Notes under the pieces: generated by a model | The model's database searches: none | Told to the model about the DNA's origin: nothing | What the model saw: the letters and a program-made list of their open reading frames with translations, nothing else | Translations under genes and position numbers: made by a program | Shown here: positions 43,676-52,731 of the stretch, piece after piece | Layout of the letters: each line of letters opens with the position of its first letter | How positions within the stretch are numbered: position 1 is the stretch's first letter | NCBI GenBank assembly: GCA_025041175.1 | Contig: JAKCFJ010000001.1 | Span: 372,001 to 436,000, forward strand | Reading direction: 5' to 3' | Length of the DNA: 64,000 nt | DNA from: Halobacteriales archaeon YIM A00010 | GTDB lineage: Archaea; Halobacteriota; Halobacteria; Halobacteriales; Haloarculaceae

Positions 43676-43888
43676 CTACCAGTAGGGGTTCGAGAGGAAC
43701 CGGCTGGATCGTACACCGAGTCCGATCGACCCGAGGACACTGACGGCGACGAGCAGGGTCGTGAGCACAGCCGGACCGGTGTACGGTCCGGTCAGCAGTC
43801 CGTTTCCTCCGAGCGTGAGGAGCGATCCGATCGTGATGACCGCCACCACGAACACGACGATCCCGCCGAGCAATCGCGTCCAGTTCAT
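43676..43888 (-). CDS. Small membrane protein (70 residues)
   Basis: A 70-residue protein with two hydrophobic segments (LLGGIVVFVVAVITIGSLLTLGG and AVLTTLLVAVSVLGSIGLGV) and a polar GLLTGPYTGP loop. It starts with ATG 43888 and lies 66 nt upstream of DUF2270 on the same strand, possibly co-transcribed. I recognise no family. Confidence 0.6.
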   Translation of the reverse strand: MNWTRLLGGIVVFVVAVITIGSLLTLGGNGLLTGPYTGPAVLTTLLVAVSVLGSIGLGVRSSRFLSNPYW

Positions 43889-43941
43889 GCGTCGGGTTTC
43901 GAAGCCGGGAGTATAAAGGCCACGTCACACGCAGTATCCGT

Positions 43942-44703
43942 ATGACCACGGTTGCCGTTCTGTGTGATCCGCCCCGAGACGGACTCGTGTTGCCGGACCT
44001 TCCAGCAACGTCGCCGCTCTCCCCCGGCGAGGCAACGATGCTGTACACGGCGATGGTGAAAGACGTTTGTCGCGCCGTCGAAGCGAGCGGCGGCGAGCTG
44101 CTCGTCAACTACCGGCCGGAGGACGCCCTTCCCGATCACGATGGCTCTCACGCCACGGACTCCGATCCCGAACGGGAGCTTCGAACGGTCGTGGACGACG
44201 CGCTCTCGGAGCCGGAGAACGCCCGGTTCGAGCGCCAAGTCGGGCAGACGTTTTCGGGACGCGCAGGGAACACGGCCACCCACTTGCTCGAACGCGAGGA
44301 AACGGACTCGGTCGCCATCGCCACGCCGCACGCCCCGTTTCTCTCCCGCCAGGGGATCGATACCGCGGCGATGAAGCTCCGGCGATCGTCCGTGGTGCTC
44401 GGTCCCGCACCCGGTGGGCGGGTGTACTACGCCGGATTCACGTCGACGATCGACTACGCCGATTCGTACGCCTCCCCCTCTGTCGAAACGCTGACCGACC
44501 GGGCGATCGACGCCGGCCACGAGGTGGATTTCCTCGAAACGAATCCCGTCATCGAATCCGGAACTGATCTCGCTACCGCGGTGGCGCTGCTCCGCGCCCG
44601 AACGCGCGCCGGCCGGATCGTTCCCGAACACACGGCCGACGCGATCGAGGAACTGAAACTGTCGACGGACGGCACCCGACTACGGCGCGTCGATGACCGT
44701 TAG
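43942..44703 (+). CDS. Hypothetical protein, possibly DUF2064/GT-A-like
   Basis: A 253-residue soluble acidic protein with a Rossmann-like start (MTTVAVLCDPPRDGLVLPDL) and alternating strand/helix pattern (SVAIATPHAPFLSRQGIDTAAMKLRRSSVVLGPAPGGRVYYAGF, resembling the DxD-less nucleotidyl/glycosyltransferase-like 'DUF2064' family). The assignment is weak; I would call it conserved hypothetical. It is transcribed towards tRNA-Ser. Confidence 0.6.
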   Translation: MTTVAVLCDPPRDGLVLPDLPATSPLSPGEATMLYTAMVKDVCRAVEASGGELLVNYRPEDALPDHDGSHATDSDPERELRTVVDDALSEPENARFERQVGQTFSGRAGNTATHLLEREETDSVAIATPHAPFLSRQGIDTAAMKLRRSSVVLGPAPGGRVYYAGFTSTIDYADSYASPSVETLTDRAIDAGHEVDFLETNPVIESGTDLATAVALLRARTRAGRIVPEHTADAIEELKLSTDGTRLRRVDDR

Positions 44704-44737
44704 AACTTAGGCGACGGCGGCGGTAAAAGCGAGTGCG

Positions 44738-44820
44738 GGTGGGGTGGCGGAGTGGACTAACGCGCCTGTCTTGAAAACAGGTGGCCTATGGCCTCATGGG
44801 TTCGAATCCCATCCCCACCG
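44738..44820 (+). tRNA. tRNA-Ser (anticodon TGA)
   Basis: An 83-nt tRNA with acceptor GGTGGGG/CCCCACC, anticodon stem CCTGT/ACAGG around CTTGAAA (anticodon TGA), a long variable arm with GGCC-TAT-GGCC and T arm ATGGG-TTCGAAT-CCCAT. The long variable arm is diagnostic of serine tRNA. Discriminator G, no encoded CCA. Confidence 0.93.
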
Positions 44821-44867
44821 TACGCCGTCTTCTTTGGACCTTTGTAGGTGGAACGCCTCCTCGGGGT

Positions 44868-46319
44868 ATGGAGCAGCCGGCGTCGAACCGTCGTCACGTC
44901 ACCCTGGGCGTGATGCTCGGGATCTTTCTCGCGGGGATCGATGGCACGATCGTGAGCACGGCGATGCCGACGGTCGTGGCATCGATCGGCGGGCTTGGAC
45001 TGTACTCGTGGGTGTTTGCGATATACATGCTGTTTGCGGCGATCAGCATGCCGCTGTTCGGCCGGCTCTGTGACATCTACGGCCGCAAGCGGCTCTTTTT
45101 CGTGGGGGTGGCGATCTTCGTTCTCGGGAGCGGGCTTGCCGGGGCCTCCAGAACGATGGAACAGCTCATCGCGTTCCGGGCCGTCCAAGGCATCGGCGCG
45201 GGCGCGATGTATTCGATTCCCTACACCATTCTCGGTGTGATCTACCCACCCGACCAGCGCGGCCGGGCGATCGGCTACGGGAGCGCGGTGTGGGGTGTGT
45301 CGAGCGTCGTCGGACCGATGTTGGGCTACTTCATCGTGGTGCTTTTGAACTGGCGGTGGGTGTTTTACCTGAGCGTCCCCGTCGGCATCGGGGCTGTGGC
45401 GCTGATCGCCCGCTCGCTCGAAGAAACGACCGGCAACGTCGAGAAACACGTCGATTACAGCGGTGCCGCGGCGCTGTCCCTCGGTGTCGGCTCGATACTG
45501 GTCGCCGTGGAACTGCTCGAATCCGCCCGAGCTGTCGCCGGTGGGTTCCTCGCCGTCGGTCTCCTCGGCGTGCTCGCGTTCGTGCACATCGAGCGCTCGG
45601 CCCGGGTACCCATCCTTCCGCTGTCGCTGTTCGAAGACCGGGTGTTCGTTCTGACCAACGCGGTCGGCTTTCTCAGCAGTTTCGTCATCTTCGCGGCGCT
45701 CACGTACGTTCCGCTGTTTGTCCAGAGCCTCCACGGCGGCCCGGAAAGCGCCGCTCTCGCGGTATTTCCACTGTCGGTCGGGTGGTCGGGAACGAGCTTC
45801 GTCGCGGGCCGGCGGGTGAACGCGGTCGGGGAACGCCGGCTCATCGTGGCCGGAACGGTGGTGATGGCGATCAGCGTCGCGCTGGGCGCGTTCTGGTCCG
45901 TGTCGCTTCCACTCTCCCTGATCCTCGTGAACGTCTTCGCAATGGGCGTCGGCATGGGGATGCTCACCCCGCCGCTGTTGACGATGATCCAAAACCGGCT
46001 CGGCACCGAACGAATGGGGCTTGCGACCTCCTCCCAGCAGTTTTTCCGCAATCTCGGCGGCACGATCGGCGTCGCGGTGTTGGGCGTCGTGATGACGATC
46101 GTGATGCACGACCGGCTCGGTGGAATTCCCGGCGTTTCGGGTCTCGGCGATCTCCAGCGCACGCTGCTGGCAACGTCGAACCCGCCAGCAGGACTCGCCG
46201 CTGTGCTGACGGACGGATTGACGACCGTGTTCGCCGTTTCGGCCGGCATCTGTGTTCTCGCTGTCGGCCTCGCCGTGACGCTTCCCTCGACCACCCGGGA
46301 CAGCCCGCCGGACGACTGA
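44868..46319 (+). CDS. MFS drug-efflux transporter, DHA2 (14-TM) type
   Basis: A 483-residue major facilitator. The DHA2/EmrB/QacA signature is present: FLAGIDGTIVSTAMPTVVASIG (motif D1), GRLCDIYGRKR (motif A loop), and GAMYSIPYTILGVIYPPDQRGRA. Fourteen membrane segments are expected from the length. It likely exports lipophilic compounds with protons. ATG 44868 is chosen because earlier in-frame codons read through tRNA-Ser. Confidence 0.9.
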   Translation: MEQPASNRRHVTLGVMLGIFLAGIDGTIVSTAMPTVVASIGGLGLYSWVFAIYMLFAAISMPLFGRLCDIYGRKRLFFVGVAIFVLGSGLAGASRTMEQLIAFRAVQGIGAGAMYSIPYTILGVIYPPDQRGRAIGYGSAVWGVSSVVGPMLGYFIVVLLNWRWVFYLSVPVGIGAVALIARSLEETTGNVEKHVDYSGAAALSLGVGSILVAVELLESARAVAGGFLAVGLLGVLAFVHIERSARVPILPLSLFEDRVFVLTNAVGFLSSFVIFAALTYVPLFVQSLHGGPESAALAVFPLSVGWSGTSFVAGRRVNAVGERRLIVAGTVVMAISVALGAFWSVSLPLSLILVNVFAMGVGMGMLTPPLLTMIQNRLGTERMGLATSSQQFFRNLGGTIGVAVLGVVMTIVMHDRLGGIPGVSGLGDLQRTLLATSNPPAGLAAVLTDGLTTVFAVSAGICVLAVGLAVTLPSTTRDSPPDD

Positions 46320-46369
46320 GAACGCGCGCGGTTGCGTGGGTTTTTGCCGACCGCGCCCAACGTTCGGCT

Positions 46370-47191
46370 ATGCAGATCGGTATTGTCGCACAGCAGGACA
46401 ATCCACGAGCAGCCTCGCTGGCGGGCGACATTCGGGACGCGGTGGCGGTTCCCGTCGTCGTCGACGAGGCGACGGCTGGGACGCTCGACGTGACTGGTGT
46501 TCCGGTCGAGCGGATGGCCGCGTGTGATCTCGTCGTGAGCATCGGCGGCGACGGCACGTTTCTGTACGCCGCCCGCGGGATCGGTCCGACGCCCATCATG
46601 GGTGTGAATCTCGGTGAGGTCGGATTCCTGAACGCGACAGCGCCCGAAAACGCCGTGTCGACCGTGAGGAGAACGATCGAGCAACACGACGCGGCCGGTG
46701 ACGGTGCCATTCAAACGCAGGACATCTCCCGATTGCGCGCCACGGGGGATGGGTGGACGCTTCCACCTGCGCTCAACGAGGTTGCGATCATGGCCCCCCA
46801 GCGCGGTCCGGGCGGTGGTCTCACGATCGAGGTCCGGGTCGATGGATCGCTGTACACGGGCGGCCACGCCGACGGGGTGCTCGTCGCGACACCGGCCGGC
46901 AGCACCGCGTACAATCTCAGCGAGGGTGGCCCGCTCGTTCACCCGGACGTATCGGGAATGGTGCTCAACGAGATGTGTGCCACGAACGGAATGGGGCCGC
47001 TGGTAATCGATCCGGACGCGGTGGTGACGGTCCGAGCGGACGGCGCGGAGTCGGTGGCCGCCGTCAGTGACGGCCGCATTCACCGGGAACTCGATCCACC
47101 GGTGGTCACATCCGTTTCGACGGACGCACCGCCGGTCCGGATCGCCGGTCCGGAGATCGATTTCTTCGCGGCGCTCGGAAAGCTGGAGTGA
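46370..47191 (+). CDS. nadK: NAD kinase
   Basis: The 273-residue enzyme phosphorylates NAD+ to NADP+ (ATP or polyphosphate donor). Motifs GGDGTFL, GVNLGEVGFLN and ATPAGSTAYNLSEGGP are complete. Upstream TTTTTGCCGACCG fits a short leader before ATG 46370. It lies 78 nt before mptA on the same strand and after the MFS gene. Confidence 0.94.
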   Translation: MQIGIVAQQDNPRAASLAGDIRDAVAVPVVVDEATAGTLDVTGVPVERMAACDLVVSIGGDGTFLYAARGIGPTPIMGVNLGEVGFLNATAPENAVSTVRRTIEQHDAAGDGAIQTQDISRLRATGDGWTLPPALNEVAIMAPQRGPGGGLTIEVRVDGSLYTGGHADGVLVATPAGSTAYNLSEGGPLVHPDVSGMVLNEMCATNGMGPLVIDPDAVVTVRADGAESVAAVSDGRIHRELDPPVVTSVSTDAPPVRIAGPEIDFFAALGKLE

Positions 47192-47269
47192 TCGACGCAG
47201 CGGCGCGCCCGAGCGGACGCCATGTCGGTTTCGCAATCCCTATTCGGACCAATCCCCTCAGATAAGACA

Positions 47270-48202
47270 ATGAGCCAGCAGCTGCCGGACGTGCAGGCGT
47301 CGAGTCCGACGGTGAGTATCGGACTCAACCGCGTCGGCGTGACCGGTGTCGAAAAGCTCGTCGAAATCGATCGCAACGGCGGTCGGCCGATCGTGTTGAT
47401 GGCCGAGTTCGAGGTGTTCGTCGATCTTCCCAAATGGCGGAAAGGTGCCGACATGAGCCGGAACATGGAAGTCATTGACGAAACGCTGGAGATCGCCGTC
47501 GAAGACACCACCTCTGGTGTCGAGGACGTTTGTGGGACAGCGGCGCAACGACTCCTCGAAAAACACGACTACACGACGAAAGCGGAGGTGCGGATGGAAG
47601 CACGGTACGTGGTTCACGATCGAACGCCCGCATCCGATCGACTCACCCAATCCACGGCCGACATCATCGCCAGCGCCACGGCGACCGAGGAGGAGACGCT
47701 CGAGGAGATCGGTGCGCGCGTCACCGGCATGACCGTCTGTCCCTGCTCACAGGGGATGTCTGCCGCACGCGCGCGGGAAACTCTGCTCGATCTCGGCGTC
47801 GACGACGAGACCATCGAGCAGTTCCTCGACGCAGTCCCACAGCCCGGCCACTCCCAGCGCGGACACGCGACGCTCACGATCGAATCGGCGGACGATCTCG
47901 ACATCGACATCACTGACATCGTCGACGTCGCCCGCGATTCGATGAGCGCGCGGATCTACAACCTCGCAAAACGACCCGACGAGGACCACATGACCTACGA
48001 CGCCCACGCGGACGCGAAGTTCGTCGAGGACTGTGTCCGGTCGATGGCGGAAGGGGTTACCGAACAGTTCTCTCACCTCTCCGACGACGCCGTCGTCACG
48101 ATGAAACAGTCCAACGACGAATCCATCCACCAACACAACGCCCACGCCGAACGGGTCGCCGAGATGGAAGAACTTCGGGCCGAGCTGAACGGCTCGGACT
48201 GA
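47270..48202 (+). CDS. mptA: GTP cyclohydrolase MptA (FolE2/GCYH-IB type)
   Basis: A 310-residue GTP cyclohydrolase that converts GTP to 7,8-dihydroneopterin 2',3'-cyclic phosphate, the first step of pterin (folate or methanopterin) synthesis in archaea. The zinc Cys is in [16 protein letters not shown]; further landmarks are [20 protein letters not shown] and [19 protein letters not shown] 47270 is favoured; ATG 47222 would add a weakly conserved tail. In Haloferax, MptA has been reported to be needed for folate-type growth. A beta-RFAP synthase relative is at 18736. Confidence 0.93.
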   Translation: MSQQLPDVQASSPTVSIGLNRVGVTGVEKLVEIDRNGGRPIVLMAEFEVFVDLPKWRKGADMSRNMEVIDETLEIAVEDTTSGVEDVCGTAAQRLLEKHDYTTKAEVRMEARYVVHDRTPASDRLTQSTADIIASATATEEETLEEIGARVTGMTVCPCSQGMSAARARETLLDLGVDDETIEQFLDAVPQPGHSQRGHATLTIESADDLDIDITDIVDVARDSMSARIYNLAKRPDEDHMTYDAHADAKFVEDCVRSMAEGVTEQFSHLSDDAVVTMKQSNDESIHQHNAHAERVAEMEELRAELNGSD

Positions 48203-48212
48203 TCGTCTAGCG

Positions 48213-49016
48213 TTAGAACGTGAGCGGCTCGGCTTCTTCCCAGCGGGGTTCGAACTCCGCCTTCACGTCGCCGGCGAAATTCCTGTCTTTGAGATTGATC
48301 AGTGCGAACCGATCGGATTCCCGTAGCGGGTGGGCGACCTCGATGCAGACCTCGGTGTCGTCGACGATGGTGAACGTTCCACTGACGTCGTCGCTGGTCC
48401 GACAGTCGAAGTTTCGGTGGGGCGATAAACTGGTGCGGTAGCGTTTCCCCACGGATTGGGGCAGGTCATCGACGAGCGCCGGCCGCATGAGCAGCGACAC
48501 CTCGACGCCCCGGTCGAGTGCTTCTTCGAGCGCGGCAGCGACCCGTTCGCCGAGCGAATCGATGTCGAACTGCTGTGAGACGGTCGAAGCGACCATCACG
48601 ACCCGCTCGTCGGCGGCAGCGATCCGCTCGACGAGCAGATCGTCGACCTCCTCCGGCCCGACCGCAGCCGTCCAGAACGTCTCCTCGTGTGGCTCGGCGC
48701 TGTCGAGGGTGGTGGTGAGCTCATTGACGATCTCCTCGTACTGGTTTTCCTTTTCGGCCAGTTCGCGCTTTTTGTCCTCCAACAGCCGATCCAGCGCGGT
48801 CGATGGCTCGACCGCAACGTATTTTTTCGGCCGCGAGGCTGTCTGTGACCGGACGAGATTGTACTGTTCGATGCTGTTCAACACGTCGTAGATCCGGCCC
48901 ATCGGGACCTCACTGACTTGTGACAACTCCTTTGCGGTTGTCGGTCCGGTCTGCAAGAGCGCGCGATAGGCACGGGCTTCGTATTCCGAGAGGCCCAGGT
49001 CTCTAAGGTTTGCCAT
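48213..49016 (-). CDS. TrmB family transcriptional regulator
   Basis: A 267-residue regulator: N-terminal winged helix (RDLGLSEYEARAYRALLQTGPTTAKELSQVSEVPMGRIYDVLNS) typical of TrmB, followed by a coiled-coil linker (LLEDKKRELAEKENQYEEIVNELTTTL) and a C-terminal PLD-like sensor domain (VEEVDDLLVERIAAADERVVMVAST region). In haloarchaea TrmB controls sugar metabolism, but this paralogue's target is unknown. It converges on mptA (11 nt between stops). ATG 49016 preferred to 49028. Confidence 0.9.
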   Translation of the reverse strand: MANLRDLGLSEYEARAYRALLQTGPTTAKELSQVSEVPMGRIYDVLNSIEQYNLVRSQTASRPKKYVAVEPSTALDRLLEDKKRELAEKENQYEEIVNELTTTLDSAEPHEETFWTAAVGPEEVDDLLVERIAAADERVVMVASTVSQQFDIDSLGERVAAALEEALDRGVEVSLLMRPALVDDLPQSVGKRYRTSLSPHRNFDCRTSDDVSGTFTIVDDTEVCIEVAHPLRESDRFALINLKDRNFAGDVKAEFEPRWEEAEPLTF

Positions 49017-49060
49017 TGTGTAGTCCAATTTCTCCGCTCCGATAAAAACACATCGGGAGT

Positions 49061-50653
49061 TTACTCTCCTTCGATGAGCGAAACGAGCGATTCGGGGGAA
49101 GTGACGGGATCGGATGGCTCGCCGTCGGTGACGACGGTGGCCGTTCCAGCCGATCGGTCAACGAGTCGCACGACCTTCTCGTGGTCGGCGACGCGGAGCG
49201 CCGCGCGGTGGAGGTCGCTGCCGGGATCGTCTGCGACCTCGATCACGAGCGGCGGCGTCACGACTCTGGCGACGGCGCTCGCGTACCCCGCCACCTCCAC
49301 GCCCATCCGGTCGTGTGCGTCCGCGAAGGCGGACAGCGCCGTTCGGGCGGTCTCGCGGTAGCCGTCGTCGGTCAGAACGGCGAGGTCGATCAGCGCGTCC
49401 GCGAGGTCGGCGGTCGCATCGAGGGGTCGAAGCGGTCGGTCGAGCAGCGCTGGTCCCTCGCGTGGCCCATCCAGAAAGCGACCGTCCGAATCCCGACGCT
49501 GCTCGATCGTCCAGTCCGCGATCTCCCGCGCTGGTTCGAGGTAGCCCGGATCGAGCGTCTGGGCGGCGGTGGTCAGCGCACCCAGCAGCCGCGCTTGATC
49601 GACGAGCAGGCCGGTGGGCCCGCCGTCGTAGTGGCGAACGACGCCGTCCTCGACGAGCGCGTCGAGCACGTGTGAGAGCGCCTGCTCGGCGTAGCGCCGG
49701 GCACCGTCGTGGTCGGTGACGGCGTAGAACTGACACAGCGCGTCGATCGCCAGCGCGTTGCGGCCTGCGAACACCGTTTCGTCGATGGGTGGTGGCTGTT
49801 GCTCTTCGCGTTCCGCGGGAGCGAGGGTGTAGTACTCGCTCGCGGCTTGGCTGCCTGCGAACGCGTGATCCGTCCAAAGCGTCGTCGTGAGGTAGTCGAT
49901 GGTTCTCTGTGCGGGCTTGCGGTGCTGTTCGTCGCCGGTGTAGAGGAAGGCGGTCGTGAACGCCCGACAGATCGCGGCGTTCGTATCGACCACCTTCTCC
50001 CGGTGGAGGTCGCTCCAGTCCCGGGTCTCGGCGTAGCGATAAAACCCCCCGTCGTAGGTGTCGAACAGGTGGGTGGCGATCGCCTCGAGGGTACGGAGCG
50101 CGCGCGGACGGTCGCGCTTGAGCGCGAACTCGACGGTCCGGGGCAGCGGGAACTTCGCGCCGTCGCCCCAGCCCCCGAACTCCTCGTCGTAGGCCGCCTG
50201 TACCTGTCCGGTCATGTGCTCCTCCATGCGCTCGTCGAGCTCGCCGTGGGAGGGTTCGGTGTCACGAAGCGCGCGCGGAACCTGGCCCGCGTCGGTGTCT
50301 GACCACGACTCGCGGACGCGTTCGAGCACGGATCGCAGGGTTTCGGTGTTCAGGTACGTCGCGCCGGTGATCACCGCTCCCGCTGGCGTGAGAAACACCG
50401 TCGACGGAAACCCACCCATCGTGTAGCGATCCCGTACCTGTGGCCGACGATCCGCGTCCACGCGGACCGGAACGAAATCGTCGTGAACGTTCGCTGCGAC
50501 GGCCGGATTCGAATACGCCTCCCGGTCCATCGTTTCACACCACTCACACCACGGCGTGGTGATCGAGAGCAACACCGGCCGGCCGGCGGCGTGGGCCTCC
50601 TCGAACGGCGCCGGTCCCCACTCGCGCCATTCGACGAGCGTCTCCGTACTCAT
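49061..50653 (-). CDS. Thioredoxin-domain protein of YyaL/SPATA20 (DUF255) type
   Basis: A 530-residue protein: N-terminal thioredoxin-like domain with TTPWCEWCETMDREAYS (CxxC) and YTMGGFPSTVFL (cis-Pro), then alpha/alpha-toroid repeats similar to glycoside hydrolases (FGGWGDGAKFPLPRTVEFALKR, YDGGFYRYAETRDWSDLHREKV). Homologous to bacterial YyaL and human SPATA20; function unknown. It is shorter than the ~700-residue bacterial forms, but this may be usual for haloarchaea. ATG 50653 has a Thr-rich short N-terminus, no signal. Confidence 0.88.
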   Translation of the reverse strand: MSTETLVEWREWGPAPFEEAHAAGRPVLLSITTPWCEWCETMDREAYSNPAVAANVHDDFVPVRVDADRRPQVRDRYTMGGFPSTVFLTPAGAVITGATYLNTETLRSVLERVRESWSDTDAGQVPRALRDTEPSHGELDERMEEHMTGQVQAAYDEEFGGWGDGAKFPLPRTVEFALKRDRPRALRTLEAIATHLFDTYDGGFYRYAETRDWSDLHREKVVDTNAAICRAFTTAFLYTGDEQHRKPAQRTIDYLTTTLWTDHAFAGSQAASEYYTLAPAEREEQQPPPIDETVFAGRNALAIDALCQFYAVTDHDGARRYAEQALSHVLDALVEDGVVRHYDGGPTGLLVDQARLLGALTTAAQTLDPGYLEPAREIADWTIEQRRDSDGRFLDGPREGPALLDRPLRPLDATADLADALIDLAVLTDDGYRETARTALSAFADAHDRMGVEVAGYASAVARVVTPPLVIEVADDPGSDLHRAALRVADHEKVVRLVDRSAGTATVVTDGEPSDPVTSPESLVSLIEGE

Positions 50654-50692
50654 GGTCGTAACTCCCGCGCCGGTAGGGATGCGTGTTACGCT

Positions 50693-50791
50693 ATACTGTC
50701 GGCCCTGCGGACGGAGTGCGACGGACTATCTAGCTGCTGTCTGGCGGTTCACGGGCAGCCGATACGCAATCACCGCTGTCCGACAGTGTAT
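50693..50791. mobile_element. MITE-like element, related copy 2
   Basis: A 99-bp stretch framed by ATACTGTCGG (50693-50702) and CCGACAGTGTAT (50780-50791). The termini match the copies at 39296 and 63629 apart from a 2-nt insertion in the right one, while the interior is largely different. It lies between the YyaL-type gene and the DUF3054 gene, in non-coding DNA. Confidence 0.55.
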
Positions 50792-50883
50792 CTCAGCAGC
50801 GCTTCGTCGTTGATCGGTTCCGTGTGGGTGGTGCGGAATCGATAGAACGCACCAGTGAAGTTGGGGTGGTGTGAAGGCACCGT

Positions 50884-51303
50884 ATGAGCACCACGACTCG
50901 TTTCGGTCGGGTCGATCGTTCGGCCACGAGCCTCGCCGTGGCGGTCGGTGACGCCGCGTTGATCGGGCTGTTCGTTCTCGCGGGCGAGCTCAGTCACTAC
51001 ACCGTCGACTTTCTGCTGGCGAATCCGGACCGAATCGTCGGTACTGCGCTCCCGTTTTACATTGGGTGGGCGGTCGCTGCCCCCGCGCTCGGTGCGTACA
51101 GCCGGGCAGCCCGCGAAACCCCACTCCGAGCCGCGCTGATCGCCGGCGGCGCGTGGATCGTCGCCGCGCTGATCGGGCAAGGTCTCCGTTCGACCGCCGT
51201 TTTCCCCGGGGGATTCGCCGTTACGTTCGTGTTCGTCTCGATCGGCGTGGGGCTCGTCTTGTTGGTCCCGTGGCGGACAGTGATCAGCGTCCGGTGGGGT
51301 TGA
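50884..51303 (+). CDS. DUF3054 membrane protein
   Basis: A 139-residue protein with four membrane helices (VAVGDAALIGLFVLAGELSH, LPFYIGWAVAAPALGAYS, AALIAGGAWIVAALIGQGL, VTFVFVSIGVGLVLLVPWR), matching the DUF3054 family. Function unknown. It starts just after the MITE-like element and converges on the MFS gene. Confidence 0.85.
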   Translation: MSTTTRFGRVDRSATSLAVAVGDAALIGLFVLAGELSHYTVDFLLANPDRIVGTALPFYIGWAVAAPALGAYSRAARETPLRAALIAGGAWIVAALIGQGLRSTAVFPGGFAVTFVFVSIGVGLVLLVPWRTVISVRWG

Positions 51304-51317
51304 CAGCAGATCGGGGA

Positions 51318-52613
51318 TCACCCGTTTCGCTGGTAGAGGAACAACCCGAGTCCGACGGCGAGCACGGCGATTCCGGCGAGGATGACGAACAACGCCCACG
51401 GCGGAAGATACGTGAGCGCGCCGCCAGCGAGGGGCGTACCGAGCGCGCCGACGCCGAAGACGCCGAGATACGTGTATCCATACGACAGCCCGCGCGAGGA
51501 CGCCGGCGTGTACTTCGCCACGGTCGCCTGGTAGAACGGCTGGACGAAAAAGAGACAGAATCCAAGCACCGCCAACAGCACCAGTATCGGAACGATCCCG
51601 ATCGCCACGACGGGATAAAAGAGGAGTGCGAGCGTCGAGAGCGCTCCGAACCCCGCGACGAGACCGAGTTCGAGGGGCACCCGGTCGGTGAGCTTCCCGC
51701 CAACGTACTGGCCGCCGACGCCCACCGCGAGCAGGCCCGTGTACAGGTAGTTCGACGGCTCGATCGTTCGTCCGTAGAACTCCACCGGTGTGATGGTGTC
51801 GATGCCACCGAGCACCGCCGGGAGGAAGGTGAGCATGCCCCGGTAGTACAATCCCGACAGCATCACGAGGCAGAACACGCCGAGAAACGCGCCCGTGAGC
51901 AGCGCTTTCGATCGCGTGAGAAACTCCCCTACCGAGGAGATGCCGGGCGTCTCGTCGGGCGCCGTGCCTCCATCGGTGGCCGGTGAGACGGCTGCGGTCT
52001 CGTTCACGTCGATCCGGACGGCCACGGCCACACCGACCAGCGCGGGCACGGCGAGAACCAGCGCCACAACGCGCCACCCATCGCCCAGGAAAAACAGCAT
52101 GATTGTGGCGAGAAACGGGCCGACGGCCGTACCGACGTTGCCCGCCGTGCCGTGGTAGGCGAAGGCCGTCCCGCGCTCGTGGACGCCGCGCGTGATGAGC
52201 GACAGCCCCGCCGGGTGGTAGAGGCTCGCCCCGACGCCCCACACGACCAGCGCAATCGTCACGACGAGGAGATCACCCGCTACTCGCTGTCCGAGTATCG
52301 AGAGCCGATCGAGACCGACGATACCGGTGATCGTTCCGGAGAGACCCAACAGCACGAATGCTCCACCCATCCCGAGCAGACTGATGAGGATGAGGGGTTT
52401 CGAACCGCGACGATCGGTCATCACCCCCGCGAGCGGCGCGCCCAGCCCGAACAGCGCCATCCCGACGCCCACGACGGTCCCGACGACCGCCTCGGTCGTC
52501 CCGAACTGCGCCAGCCAAATCGGAATGAACACCGGCAGCACGAACTCGTAGGTGTGGACGAGCGAGTGTGCGAGCATTACCAACCCGGTGATCGCCCGGT
52601 CGTTCTGATTCAC
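51318..52613 (-). CDS. MFS transporter, 12-TM
   Basis: The 431-residue major facilitator has the loop 2-3 motif GLGAPLAGVMTDRRGSKP and the corresponding loop 8-9 segment (GGQYVGGKLTDRVPLELG), with 12 helices. It resembles FsrA/fosmidomycin- or CynX-type transporters, but the substrate cannot be deduced. A hydrophilic central loop (SPATDGGTAPDETPG) separates the halves. It ends 14 nt from the DUF3054 stop. Confidence 0.88.
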   Translation of the reverse strand: MNQNDRAITGLVMLAHSLVHTYEFVLPVFIPIWLAQFGTTEAVVGTVVGVGMALFGLGAPLAGVMTDRRGSKPLILISLLGMGGAFVLLGLSGTITGIVGLDRLSILGQRVAGDLLVVTIALVVWGVGASLYHPAGLSLITRGVHERGTAFAYHGTAGNVGTAVGPFLATIMLFFLGDGWRVVALVLAVPALVGVAVAVRIDVNETAAVSPATDGGTAPDETPGISSVGEFLTRSKALLTGAFLGVFCLVMLSGLYYRGMLTFLPAVLGGIDTITPVEFYGRTIEPSNYLYTGLLAVGVGGQYVGGKLTDRVPLELGLVAGFGALSTLALLFYPVVAIGIVPILVLLAVLGFCLFFVQPFYQATVAKYTPASSRGLSYGYTYLGVFGVGALGTPLAGGALTYLPPWALFVILAGIAVLAVGLGLFLYQRNG

Positions 52614-52731
52614 ACCCCGTTCTCCTCGTGGAATCCGTTTTAACGTTGCGTACGACCGGGGTTTACCCCCTAAAACAGTATTATCGATTTATTGCCGTTC
52701 TGTTGATGGTTGGGCGAGAACGGCGAACACG

